Translations under genes and position numbers: made by a program
Notes under the pieces: generated by a model
The model's database searches: none
Told to the model about the DNA's origin: nothing
What the model saw: only the letters and a program-made list of their open reading frames with translations
From: Deltaproteobacteria bacterium
Lineage (GTDB): Bacteria; Desulfobacterota; Desulfobaccia; Desulfobaccales; 0-14-0-80-60-11
Reading direction: 5' to 3'
Length of the DNA stretch: 64,000 bases
NCBI GenBank assembly: GCA_030018495.1
Contig: JASEFS010000012.1
Coordinates: forward strand, 1 to 64,000
Shown here: piece by piece, positions 24,831 to 33,002 of the stretch
Numbering within the stretch: position 1 is the stretch's first letter
Layout: the number at the start of each line of letters is the position of its first letter

Positions 24831-25745
24831 TTAAGCGGTTAGTCCGGGCAATGAGCGGAAATCGCTGAGAGCAATCCCGTTCAGGGCCAAAGTCTCTTTG
24901 AGTTCCCGACTCAGCAGCGCGGCCAGTTCCTCCTGACGGCGGTAGCCGCGGCCCCAGCGGCTGAGTTCGGGATCGGCATAGAGGGCGGGATGGCAGTAGA
25001 TTTCGGTGACGCCGGTCTTAAGGCGGGGGATAAGGCCCAGGAGGTGGGCTTCGGTCATGCGGCCGTCGTTGGTGAGGCCGAAGAGGTGGTCATTGCAGAC
25101 CAGGCCGGCGTCATTCAGCAGGCGGCGGGCGGTGCGGCTGAGCCACTGGAAAATAAGCCCCTGGGCGATCTTGGGAAAGGGGTGAGCCGGGGCCAACTCC
25201 AAAGTGGTGCGCCAGTCTTCCTGACAGAGGCGCACCGCGGGGATGCCATACTCCCGGGCCAAGCCTATGACGACGGGCAAAATGCGGGGATGCAGATGCA
25301 GGTTGAGGTGGCCGTTTAAAAACCAGAGGCGCAAGCCGGAACTGAGCGCGGCCTCGATTTGGGCGGCCAGCTCCCGGCGGATCTCCGGCAGCAGGGAAGG
25401 CCGAAAGTAGTAGCGCCAGCCCGCCGCAACCGGGTTGTCAGGGAAATTGCCCCGGGCATCCACCAGACGGGGTAGTTGCCGGGGCGGGAGGACGGCTTTT
25501 CCCTGGGCCAAAGCGAGGTGGAGACCCAGACAGAGGCCCGGGAGGGCGCGGGCCAGGGCGACCGCGTGGGCCGCAGCCGGGCCGGCGGGCATGAAGCTGG
25601 CGCAGGTGAGGAGGCCCTGTTTATGGGCTAAAGCCGCGGCGGCATTCAGCGCGGGCGACAGGCCGAAGTCGTCCACGGTGAGGATGAGGAGTTTTGGGTT
25701 TTGGGTTTTGGGTTTTTGGTGGCTATTTATCTGCTTCTCAGTCAT
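24831..25745 (-). CDS. hpnK: Hopanoid biosynthesis-associated YdjC/ChbG-type deacetylase HpnK
   Basis: 304 aa. The carbohydrate-deacetylase core starts with LLILTVDDFGLSPALNAA (metal-binding Asp-Asp) and includes LGLHLALAQG, NGHLNLHLHP and EIYCHPAL, whose histidines fit YdjC-family metal ligands. HpnK removes the acetyl group from N-acetylglucosaminyl bacteriohopanetetrol. Context supports this call: hpnJ lies two genes upstream. The first ~19 residues are encoded partly by a TTTTGGG heptamer array; no good start exists between the array and the core, so the reading frame depends on array length. Confidence 0.87.
   Translation of the reverse strand: MTEKQINSHQKPKTQNPKLLILTVDDFGLSPALNAAAALAHKQGLLTCASFMPAGPAAAHAVALARALPGLCLGLHLALAQGKAVLPPRQLPRLVDARGNFPDNPVAAGWRYYFRPSLLPEIRRELAAQIEAALSSGLRLWFLNGHLNLHLHPRILPVVIGLAREYGIPAVRLCQEDWRTTLELAPAHPFPKIAQGLIFQWLSRTARRLLNDAGLVCNDHLFGLTNDGRMTEAHLLGLIPRLKTGVTEIYCHPALYADPELSRWGRGYRRQEELAALLSRELKETLALNGIALSDFRSLPGLTA
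25692..25719. repeat. Heptamer array (TTTTGGG)n in the hpnK 5' coding region
   Basis: About four 7-bp units between the hpnK start codon and its catalytic core. Gain or loss of one unit would shift the frame. Confidence 0.85.
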
Positions 25746-25760
25746 GTCATCGGTCTATAA

Positions 25761-25800
25761 GGGCGCACAGGCGAGACGCCTGCGAGACGCCTGTGCCACC
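25761..25800. repeat. REP-like palindrome, copy with internal duplication
   Basis: GGCGCACAGGCGAGACGCCT with the GCGAGACGCCT core repeated, then GTGCCACC. It is related to 26031..26060 and 1316..1343. The ~60 bp after it partly match the flank of the second copy (TTTGTC...TTTTTCTCC). Confidence 0.88.
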
Positions 25801-26030
25801 GGGGTTTGTCGTGGTATATATAGTTTTTTCTCCGAAGTTTGCCTCGTCTTTTGCCTTTCACTAAAACTAAGAACTTAAAATTCCTTCGACGCCAGAGCCA
25901 TCTGGGAAGAAGATTTCTGTATATGCGTTCCCTTCATAGAGAAAACCAGGGGACGTTGCAAGCTTTTAAGAGGAATTCGTCTCTGCATCTGTATAACGGA
26001 AAACGGCAAACGGAAAAACGGAAAAACCTA
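25801..26030. other. Intergenic filler between REP copies
   Basis: No gene. It contains degenerate A-rich heptamer sequence near 25990-26028. Together with the two palindromes it separates hpnK from the upstream radical SAM gene by 415 bp. Confidence 0.5.
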
Positions 26031-26060
26031 AAGGCGCACAGGCGAGACGCCTGTGCCACC
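26031..26060. repeat. REP-like palindrome
   Basis: AGGCGCACAGGCGAGACGCC then TGTGCCACC: a GCACAGGCG/CGCCTGTGC inverted repeat, same orientation as the 25761 copy. Typical dispersed REP-type sequence. Confidence 0.88.
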
Positions 26061-26120
26061 CGGGTTTGTCTTATTATGGACGGCTTTTTCTCCAAGGAAA
26101 ACCTTGCCATTAGCCTTCCA

Positions 26121-26157
26121 CAGAAAACAGAAAACAGAAAACAGAAAACTGAAAACC
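26121..26157. repeat. Heptamer array (AGAAAAC)n
   Basis: Five tandem 7-bp units immediately after the stop codon of the radical SAM gene at 26161. Same repeat style as 17392 and 25692. Confidence 0.85.
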
Positions 26158-26160
26158 TTT

Positions 26161-27225
26161 TTAATGGCTGAGCCAGTGGCGGCTGGCCAGGAGGTCGGCC
26201 AGGGACAGGGCATTATAAGGATGAAGAAGGGTGCGCAATCCTTTCAGCCACTGGCCCCGGCGCCACGCCTCCAAAAAATCGCTTAAAGACAAGGCAGCGT
26301 ATTGAAAGACGCTGGCGTCGCGGTAGCACTCGCTGGTGCAGGCGTCGCAGCCGTCCCGGAAGTGGGGGGCCAGGTGGATCTCCTCAAAGGGACCCAGGAT
26401 TTGTTCCAGAAAATGGCAGCGATAGACCTTCAAGTCCCAATCCACAAAGAAATGCTTGAAGCCCGCCAGACAGGGAAAGCGGCGGGGTCGGCCCTGGAGA
26501 CCGTTTTTCAGGTCCACAAGGGCCTGGCGAGAGTTGAGGACCTTGAGGGGGGCTCGGGATTTTAAGGCTATGATCCGGCGAAACAGGTTGTCCAGCTCCC
26601 GGGCGGAATACGCCACCGAATCATGGGAGGCGTAACCCAGATAGGAGGAGCGGAGTTGGGTTAGCGGATAGGAAAAGGTGAGACGTTCGAATCCCAGTTT
26701 CTGCAAAGAGCGGAGCAGTTCGTCAAAATCGTCGATAAGGCGGCTTACCGTCACCGAGGCAATAGGAGAAAGCCCGGAAAGATTGGCAAAAGCCAGCATC
26801 TCCTGAATATGGGCCGTGAGGCCGGGAATGCCCCGATGCTGGTCATGGCGCTCCGGGGACGCGGCGTCCAGGGAGATGATGAGGCAGTCGAGCCCGGCTT
26901 CCCTCAGTTCCCGGATGAGGGGAGGGGAAAGCAAGGCGCCGTTGGTGACCAGGATGGTGTGGTGCCCCAGTTCCCCGGCCCGGGCCAGCGAGGGAAGCAG
27001 GTGCGGGTAGAGCAGAGGTTCGCCGCCCGTGAAGGTTATGTAATGGGAGCCGCGCTTTCTGAGGGAAGCCAGTCCCCGGGCCAGGCGCCGGGGGTCGGCC
27101 ATGCTGACGGCATCAGACGGCACCCGGGAAAAATTGCAGAACCGGCACCGGGCGTTGCAGGCGTTGGTGACCGCGATCTGCACCAGCCCCGGGCCGCCCT
27201 GAAGAACGAGATGGCATAGGTCCAT
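26161..27225 (-). CDS. Radical SAM protein in the hopanoid cluster
   Basis: 354 aa. The [4Fe-4S] motif is CNARCRFC in TNACNARCRFCNFSR, followed by FTGGEPLLYP, the SAM-binding GGEP motif. The C-terminal cysteines C-H-F-L, CDAC and SECYRD suggest a SPASM/Twitch-type auxiliary cluster. I start at ATG 27225, which forms a TGATG overlap with the hpnJ stop; the ORF track start (27273) would overlap hpnJ by 49 bp. It is not HpnH by motif context. A hopanoid-modifying role is inferred only from its place between hpnJ and hpnK. Confidence 0.82.
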   Translation of the reverse strand: MDLCHLVLQGGPGLVQIAVTNACNARCRFCNFSRVPSDAVSMADPRRLARGLASLRKRGSHYITFTGGEPLLYPHLLPSLARAGELGHHTILVTNGALLSPPLIRELREAGLDCLIISLDAASPERHDQHRGIPGLTAHIQEMLAFANLSGLSPIASVTVSRLIDDFDELLRSLQKLGFERLTFSYPLTQLRSSYLGYASHDSVAYSARELDNLFRRIIALKSRAPLKVLNSRQALVDLKNGLQGRPRRFPCLAGFKHFFVDWDLKVYRCHFLEQILGPFEEIHLAPHFRDGCDACTSECYRDASVFQYAALSLSDFLEAWRRGQWLKGLRTLLHPYNALSLADLLASRHWLSH

Positions 27226-28685
27226 CACCCTCTTGAGGGGCTGGCGGCGGTTTGGGCTCCTTCCTGGGTGCATTGGCTTCTTTTGAAATAAAAAGAGAAA
27301 AATTCCCGGCCTTCCTTAAGAAGACGGCGGCGTTCCGCGGGGTCTCGCAGCATGACCTTGAGAACCCGGGCCATAAATTGGGGGCGAAGGTAAAAGCGGC
27401 GGTAAAACCGGGGCACGGCCTGGAAAATGTCGGCCGCGGCCAGGGCGGGGTAATCCACCACGCACTGCTGGTAGCCGGTCATGCCCTGCACCAGTTCGTG
27501 GTCCTGGAGATAGCCCCGTTCCCGGCAGTAATCGTAGAACTCGGTGCCGGGGTAGGGGGTGGCCAGGGAAACCTGGATGGTGTCCGGGTCCAGCTCGCAG
27601 GCGAAGCGCATGGAGGCCTTGATGCTCTCTTGGGTTTCTCCGGGCAGACCCACCATGAAGGTGCCGTGCACCTGGATGCCCAATTCCCGGCACCATTTCA
27701 TAAAGCGGCGGCCAAGCTCCAGGGTGGCGCCCTTTTTGATATTCTTCAGCACCTGGTCATCGCCCGTTTCAAAGCCCACCACCACCAGGCGCAGGCCTCC
27801 GTCCTTCATGGCCTTCAAGGTTTCATAACTGGTGTTGACCCTGGCGGTGGCGGACCAGGTGCAATTCAACGGGGCCAGGGCCCGGCTGAGCTCCTGGGCC
27901 CGCTGGGCATTGGCCGTGAACGTGTCGTCGTCAAAAAAGATTTCCTCGGTCTGGGGAAAAAGCTGGAGGGCGCGGCGGACTTCCGCGGCTACATTGGCGA
28001 CGCTGCGCACGCGGTAACGGCGGCCGGTGAAGGTTTGGGGCCAGAGGCAATAGACGCAATGATGCGGGCAGCCCCGGCCGGTGTAAATGGAGACATAGGG
28101 ATAACGGAGATAGGGAATATTATAATGCTCCACCTTGAGATCGCGATGGTAGATGTCCACCACAAAGGGCAGGGCGTCCAGGTCCTCAATATAGGGGCGG
28201 TCCTCATTATGCCGGATGCGGCCGTTGCGGCGATAGCTCAAGCCCAGGATGTCCGGCAAAGCGCGGTCCTGGGCCAGTTCCAGGATGGTATAATCAAACT
28301 CCCGGCGGGCCACGAAATCCACCTGGGGGGCCGCGGCCAGTGATTCCTCGGGCAGAATGCTGACCTGGGGGCCGACAAGGCCGGCCATAAGATGGGGGTT
28401 TTCCTCTTTCAGGCGCTGAATGGTGGCCACGTCCAGGGGAAAGGAGGGATTAGTGGTAAAGAGCACGGCCAGGTCGAAGTTTTTGGCCATCGCGGCCACC
28501 TGGTCAATGGTCAGGTTTTGCGGCGGCGCGTCCACCACCTTGCTTTCGGAGATGAGTCCGGCAGGATAGCAGAGCCAAGTGGGATACCAAAAGGAGATCA
28601 CTTCCCTGGTTGCCTGATAGCGGGAACCGGCGCCGCCGTCGAAATCTTGAAAAGATGGGGGATTCAGCAAGAGAGTTCGTTTCAT
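27225..28685 (-). CDS. hpnJ: B12-binding-type radical SAM protein HpnJ
   Basis: 486 aa from ATG 28685. MKRTLLLNPPSFQDFDGGAG and SRYQATREVISFWYPTWL are characteristic of HpnJ. A B12-binding-like Rossmann domain (about 40-155) precedes the radical SAM domain with GRGCPHHCVYCLW (CxxxCxxC) and FEIGDDQ-like GFETGDDQVLKNI. HpnJ is needed to convert bacteriohopanetetrol glucosamine to the cyclitol ether. hpnK downstream acts in the same side-chain pathway; the hopene cyclase and hpnG/H/I are not in the window. Confidence 0.9.
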   Translation of the reverse strand: MKRTLLLNPPSFQDFDGGAGSRYQATREVISFWYPTWLCYPAGLISESKVVDAPPQNLTIDQVAAMAKNFDLAVLFTTNPSFPLDVATIQRLKEENPHLMAGLVGPQVSILPEESLAAAPQVDFVARREFDYTILELAQDRALPDILGLSYRRNGRIRHNEDRPYIEDLDALPFVVDIYHRDLKVEHYNIPYLRYPYVSIYTGRGCPHHCVYCLWPQTFTGRRYRVRSVANVAAEVRRALQLFPQTEEIFFDDDTFTANAQRAQELSRALAPLNCTWSATARVNTSYETLKAMKDGGLRLVVVGFETGDDQVLKNIKKGATLELGRRFMKWCRELGIQVHGTFMVGLPGETQESIKASMRFACELDPDTIQVSLATPYPGTEFYDYCRERGYLQDHELVQGMTGYQQCVVDYPALAAADIFQAVPRFYRRFYLRPQFMARVLKVMLRDPAERRRLLKEGREFFSFYFKRSQCTQEGAQTAASPSRG

Positions 28686-28980
28686 CGGATAGGTCACCAT
28701 GAAGTTTTGGAAGTATAGCATGAAGTTTATCCAAGCGCGGCAGGTTTGTCCAGGAATTGCCTCTTGGTCGGCGCCGGCGATGGGAAGGGAAATTTGCCGG
28801 TAAATAGTTCAAGAAATAGGGTAGGATTTCACGTTTTTGGTGAATTCTTTCCTTTTCCCCTTTTCCCAATTGGGAGAGAGCAGGGGGAAGGGGAGCCGAA
28901 GGTGAACGGGAAAATGTCGGATGGAATAACCTGAGCGATTTCAATTTAATAATGCATTTTAAGATGATACGCTAAGTTTT

Positions 28981-29928
28981 ATGGCTGCCGAAGGGGACGC
29001 GGACATTCAGGCCGAGGGGCTGACCAAGCGCTTCGGGGAACGGGTGGCGGTGGACAACTTCAGCCTCACGGTGGCGCGGGGGGAGGCCTTCGCCCTGGTG
29101 GGACCGGACGGGGCCGGCAAGACCACGGTCATGCGCCTGCTGGTGGGAATCATGGACCCGGATGAGGGCCGGGCCGCGGTGCTGGGGTTTGACACCGCAA
29201 CGGAGAGTGAACAGCTCAAGGAGCACATCGGCTATATGCCTCAGCGCTTCGGGCTTTATGACGATCTGACCGTGGCCGAGAATATCTCCTTTTATGCGGA
29301 CCTGTACCGCGTGCCCAAGGCCGAGCGGCAGGAGCGAATGCCGGAGTTGCTGGAGTTTTCAAATCTGGCGCCTTTCCAGGACCGGCTGGCCGCCAATCTT
29401 TCCGGAGGGATGCGCCAAAAGCTGGGACTGGTGTGCGCCCTGGTGCACCGGCCCCGGCTTCTGTTTCTGGATGAGCCCACCTTCGGAGTGGACCCGGTGT
29501 CCCGGCGCGAGTTTTGGCAGATTCTTTATGAACTCCTCAAAGGCGGGATGACCATTTTTCTGTCCACGGCTTATATGGATGAGGCCGAGCGGGCCCACCG
29601 GGTGGGCTTGATGCATCAGGGGCGGCTGCTGGTGGCGGATTCGCCGCAAGCCTTGAAAGCAGGCTTTGAAGGCGAACTTCTGGAGGTGCGGGCGGGGGAC
29701 CTCCGGGCGGCCAGGGACGCTCTCAAAGGCTTGCCTTTGGCAAAGCAGGTGCTCGCCATGGGAGACCGGCTCATGGTGTCCGTGGACAAAGCCCAGGAAG
29801 CCGGCGGCCCCATCCGGGAAGCTTTGCAAAAGTCGGGTATAAAAGGGGTGCGGCTCAGCGCCGCGGAGCCCGGCCTGGAGGACCTGTTCGTGCAAATTAT
29901 CCGGAGCCAGGAAGAACAATCCGCCTAA
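28981..29928 (+). CDS. ABC transporter ATP-binding protein without adjacent permease
   Basis: 315 aa. Complete ATPase: Walker A LVGPDGAGKTT (Asp in place of the usual Asn, as in YbhF-type exporters), signature LSGGMRQKLGL, Walker B LLFLDEPTFGVDP, and the H-loop position reads as LSTAYMDEAE, so the switch histidine is tyrosine or shifted. The C-terminal ~90 residues match the drug-exporter ABC-2 class. These ATPases normally precede an ABC-2 permease, but the next 1.2 kb hold no such gene. No convincing ribosome binding site precedes the ATG. It may be a remnant of an HlyD-ATPase-permease set. Confidence 0.85.
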   Translation: MAAEGDADIQAEGLTKRFGERVAVDNFSLTVARGEAFALVGPDGAGKTTVMRLLVGIMDPDEGRAAVLGFDTATESEQLKEHIGYMPQRFGLYDDLTVAENISFYADLYRVPKAERQERMPELLEFSNLAPFQDRLAANLSGGMRQKLGLVCALVHRPRLLFLDEPTFGVDPVSRREFWQILYELLKGGMTIFLSTAYMDEAERAHRVGLMHQGRLLVADSPQALKAGFEGELLEVRAGDLRAARDALKGLPLAKQVLAMGDRLMVSVDKAQEAGGPIREALQKSGIKGVRLSAAEPGLEDLFVQIIRSQEEQSA

Positions 29929-30415
29929 GTATAACGGTTCAGAAATGCGCCAACGTATTTCTCTCGTTAAGCGTTTTTGCGCCTTAGCGTGAAGTGATTT
30001 TTACTCTCGCATAGACGACCAGACGCAAAGGTGGTCGCAAGCTATGTTACCGAATTTATAAAAGCTGTACCCAGTTCTCCCAACCTTGCTTCTCAGGGAA
30101 GAAAAAAAATTGTGACATTTTTAAAGAAAAAAACTGGATGCTTTCTTGAAAGCATTTCATAATAGGGCCGGACCTTCTGAAAACCCGGTTGATGAAAGAT
30201 GCAAAAGCTAAAGGAGAAGAGAGAATTATTGAAATCCTTTGGAATAGCCGCGCGGAGGCAGTTGAGCGGGCGAGGGCTCGGTTCTAAACCATTTTGAATG
30301 GGAAAGACGAATACCTGGTTCGGGAGGATTTTCGCAGCTTATCGATAGATTAAAAGATGCAGGAAAAAATTAAAGTTCCTTATCCGTATGCCGAATATGC
30401 AGATAAGGAGAAGGT
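29929..30415. other. Non-coding stretch after the ABC ATPase
   Basis: Nearly 490 bp with no gene I can support. A 31-codon ORF starting MKDAKAKGEERIIEIL (about 30192..30287) lacks a ribosome binding site. Confidence 0.45.
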
Positions 30416-30535
30416 ATGAGTTGGGTTATATTTTTGCTCGGCGTGGCGGTGGGGAGCATGATCGGCATTACTGCCATGTGTATCGTGTTTTCCGGCCGGG
30501 AACATGAGGTGTCGGACCGCGTCACCAAAGGTTGA
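30416..30535 (+). CDS. Small single-span membrane protein
   Basis: 39 aa, too short for the ORF track. MSWVIFLLGVAVGSMIGITA is a hydrophobic membrane segment with a GxxxG-type spacing, followed by a charged tail (GREHEVSDRVTKG). The ATG is preceded by AAGGAGAAGGT, a strong ribosome binding site, which is the main evidence that it is real. Function unknown. Confidence 0.65.
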   Translation: MSWVIFLLGVAVGSMIGITAMCIVFSGREHEVSDRVTKG

Positions 30536-30695
30536 AAGCAGCCTGCCACTAAAGCCAGGACGCCCCAGAAACGAAGGAGGGAGACTTTTGGCGCTCAGAC
30601 TGGGAGCACCTCTTCCGGTCCCAGGTAAATATCCCAAAGGAATGCCACCCCTCATACTTTAGAGCCCGCCTTTTTATTTTTCTGCTTTTCCTCTG

Positions 30696-30824
30696 TTAAT
30701 CTGCCAAATAGCCATCTAATTTGGCCTTAAAACCGGAGCATCCGGCCAGGTCGTAAGCCTGCCTCTCCCTCCAAGTCCAGTCCACCAGACGTCGGCATTT
30801 GAAGAAGACGAAGGCCGTGGTCAC
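30696..30824 (-). CDS. Possible 42-aa protein
   Basis: GTG-initiated frame reading VTTAFVFFKCRRLVDWTWRE and ending LDGYLAD. Composition is protein-like, with two cysteines, but the start lacks a well-spaced ribosome binding site (GGAGG is ~18 bases upstream). It could be a remnant. Confidence 0.25.
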   Translation of the reverse strand: MTTAFVFFKCRRLVDWTWRERQAYDLAGCSGFKAKLDGYLAD

Positions 30825-30985
30825 GAGTCAAGCTGCCTGATCCTCCGGCAACAACTCAATAATGATTATTTGGCTTTTAATACTTAAATAAAAAAGGTAT
30901 TTTCCTCCATTTACAATGGCAGCAGGTCACTTTACTATCCAATCAAAATCAAAAAGTATAGCCGCTGTATTATGCCGAGGACAAC

Positions 30986-31060
30986 GGCGGCATAGCCAAG
31001 TGGCAAGGCAGCGGTCTGCAAAGCCGCTAATATCCGGTTCGACTCCGGATGCCGCCTCCA
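30986..31060 (+). tRNA. tRNA-Cys (GCA)
   Basis: A 75-nt cloverleaf including an encoded CCA. The acceptor GGCGGCA pairs with TGCCGCC, the anticodon loop CTGCAAA gives GCA, and the T arm is TCCGG-TTCGACT-CCGGA. U73 discriminator, as in bacterial tRNA-Cys. A terminator follows ~50 bp downstream. Confidence 0.96.
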
Positions 31061-31111
31061 CAATATTTTAAAAGCTTTAGGCTTCATGAAGGTATGCAGT
31101 CAGTGAAGAAG

Positions 31112-31137
31112 GGCAGAGCTAGAAGTCTGCCTTTTTT
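31112..31137 (+). terminator. Rho-independent terminator after tRNA-Cys
   Basis: GGCAGA-gctagaag-TCTGCC followed by TTTTTT. Confidence 0.85.
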
Positions 31138-31217
31138 ATTTAGCGGCATGGCTTTGCTCTGGAGGCCGCGACAAGCTGAAGGATAGAAGCAACCGTGTCA
31201 ATCAATGGGGTGAGATC

Positions 31218-32270
31218 ATGGGAGATCGGAAAAGAGCTTTGATCACCGGCATCACCGGGCAAGACGGCAGTTATTTAACGGAATTCCTGCTGGCCAAGGG
31301 CTATGAAATCCACGGGCTCATTCGCCGGGCCAGCACGTTCAACACCAGCCGCATCGAACACCTGTACGTTGATCCTCACGAACCCGAGGTGCGGTTATAT
31401 CTGCATTATGGTGATTTGAACGACTCCGGCCAGCTCACCAATCTCATATATAACCTCAAACCTCAGGAAATTTATCATTTGGGGGCCCAGAGCCACGTGC
31501 GGGTAAGCTTCGATATGCCCGAATATACCGGGGATATCACCGGCTTGGCGACAACCCGTTTGCTTGAAGCTATCCGGCTGAGCGGCATCGACACAAGATT
31601 TTATCAGGCGTCCTCCAGCGAACTTTTTGGCTCCGCACCGCCGCCCCAGAACGAGGACACCCCCATGTGGCCGCGCAGCCCTTACGCGGCAGCCAAACTC
31701 TATGCTTACTGGATGATCCGCAATTACCGGGAAGCCTATGGCTTGTTTGCGGTCAACGGGATTTTATTCAACCATGAGTCGCCCCGCCGGGGAGAAACCT
31801 TCGTGACCCGGAAAATAACCAGGGCCGTGGCCCGCATCAAACTGGGGTTGCAGGACAAACTTTACCTGGGCAACCTGGAGGCCCGCCGGGACTGGGGCTA
31901 TGCCCCGGATTTTGTGGAAGCCATGTGGCTCATGCTGCAGCAGGACAGCCCCGAGGACTATGTCATCGCTACGGGTGAGTCGCATTCGGTGAAAGAATTT
32001 GTAGAGGCCGCGTTCTCATATGTGGATTTGGATTGGCGTCAATATGTGGAGATTGATCCGCGCTATTTCCGGCCTACGGAGGTAGAGGCCCTTCTGGGCG
32101 ACGCCGCCAAGGCCCGGCAAAAGTTGGGCTGGGAGCCGCGGGTAAGCTTTGCCGAGTTGGTGCGTCTTATGGTGGACGCCGACCTTCAAGCCCTGGTGGA
32201 GATGCGGCAGTGCCAGGATGTCATCCGCCGGGTGGCGCAAAAGAACGGCCTGCGCCTGGCTTTGTCCTAA
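31218..32270 (+). CDS. gmd: GDP-mannose 4,6-dehydratase
   Basis: 350 aa. Converts GDP-mannose to GDP-4-keto-6-deoxymannose, the precursor of fucose, rhamnose and perosamine nucleotides. [19 protein letters not shown] binds NADP; the S/T-Y-K triad is in SSSELFG and SPYAAAK (Y156, K160); [20 protein letters not shown] is diagnostic of GMD. No GDP-fucose synthase or RMD is in the window, so the final sugar is unresolved. manB and manC at 60.7-63.5 kb supply GDP-mannose. Opens the exopolysaccharide region. Confidence 0.95.
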   Translation: MGDRKRALITGITGQDGSYLTEFLLAKGYEIHGLIRRASTFNTSRIEHLYVDPHEPEVRLYLHYGDLNDSGQLTNLIYNLKPQEIYHLGAQSHVRVSFDMPEYTGDITGLATTRLLEAIRLSGIDTRFYQASSSELFGSAPPPQNEDTPMWPRSPYAAAKLYAYWMIRNYREAYGLFAVNGILFNHESPRRGETFVTRKITRAVARIKLGLQDKLYLGNLEARRDWGYAPDFVEAMWLMLQQDSPEDYVIATGESHSVKEFVEAAFSYVDLDWRQYVEIDPRYFRPTEVEALLGDAAKARQKLGWEPRVSFAELVRLMVDADLQALVEMRQCQDVIRRVAQKNGLRLALS

Positions 32271-32348
32271 CGGCAGGCAAAACATTCCGGAACCTGGAAA
32301 GATTGAAGGCAGCGCATCCGGGTCCGGGGCGATGATTTGGGTGGGAAT

Positions 32349-33002
32349 TCAGGAACTTATGTAGCCTTTACGGAGGGCGTAACGCACCAGGTCGGTGCTT
32401 TTGGTGAGATTTAGTTTCCGCAAAATATTGGTGCGATGATTCTGAATGGTTCTATAGCTCAGGCAAAGGATTTCGGCGATCTCTTTGCTTGATTTGCCTT
32501 CGGCGATGAGTTTGATGATTTCAATCTCCCGTCCGGAAAGCGAATTATTATCCGAAAAAGGGTGGCTGCCTCTGTGGCTTTGGATAAAAAATTCCTCCAA
32601 ATATGGAAACAAACTGGGAGAAATGTAGGTCCCCCCTTCCTGCAAGGTCCTGATGGCGCGGATGAGGTCTTGCGAGGCATTCTCTTTCAAGATGTAGCCG
32701 TCTGCCCCTGACGCCATGGCATTGCTCAGGGATTCGCTGCCTTTGTGCATGGTCAGGATCAGGATTTTTATGTCGGGATAATTGGCTTTCAGCCTCTTGG
32801 TTGCCTCTATGCCCGATAAATTGGGCATGGTGATATCAAGGATGATCATATCGGCGTTCTTTTGCCTGACCACCTCCAAAAGCTCAAAACCATCTTCAGC
32901 CTCACCCACCACATTCAATTTGGGATCATCCTCCAGTATCCGCCTGATGCCCTGGCGAACGAGGGCATGGTCTTCAGCCAAGATTATATTGTAGAGAGAC
33001 AT
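32349..33002 (-). CDS. NarL/LuxR-family response regulator
   Basis: 217 aa. REC domain 1-120 with the phosphoacceptor Asp in MIILDITMPNLSG and the conserved Lys in YILKENAS; LuxR-type HTH at about 148-212 (LSGREIEIIKLIAEGKSSKE, LCLSYRTIQNHR). It overlaps the 3' end of the upstream histidine kinase gene by 19 bp, so they form a two-component pair. Target genes are probably the local polysaccharide functions (inferred from position). Confidence 0.93.
   Translation of the reverse strand: MSLYNIILAEDHALVRQGIRRILEDDPKLNVVGEAEDGFELLEVVRQKNADMIILDITMPNLSGIEATKRLKANYPDIKILILTMHKGSESLSNAMASGADGYILKENASQDLIRAIRTLQEGGTYISPSLFPYLEEFFIQSHRGSHPFSDNNSLSGREIEIIKLIAEGKSSKEIAEILCLSYRTIQNHRTNILRKLNLTKSTDLVRYALRKGYISS

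Noticed and set aside
24935-24955. GGCGGTAGCCGCGG resembling ops
   Set aside because: Within hpnK coding sequence, diverges in the 3' half of the element, and is not near an operon start.
25741-26060. CRISPR-like repeats between hpnK and the radical SAM gene
   Set aside because: Only two dispersed palindromes with similar flanks and no regular spacers; REP-type instead.
27252-28343. 363-aa plus-strand ORF
   Set aside because: Antisense shadow of hpnJ; the minus-strand frame carries the radical SAM motifs.
30192-30287. 31-codon ORF MKDAKAKGEERIIEIL...
   Set aside because: No ribosome binding site and no family; too short to support.
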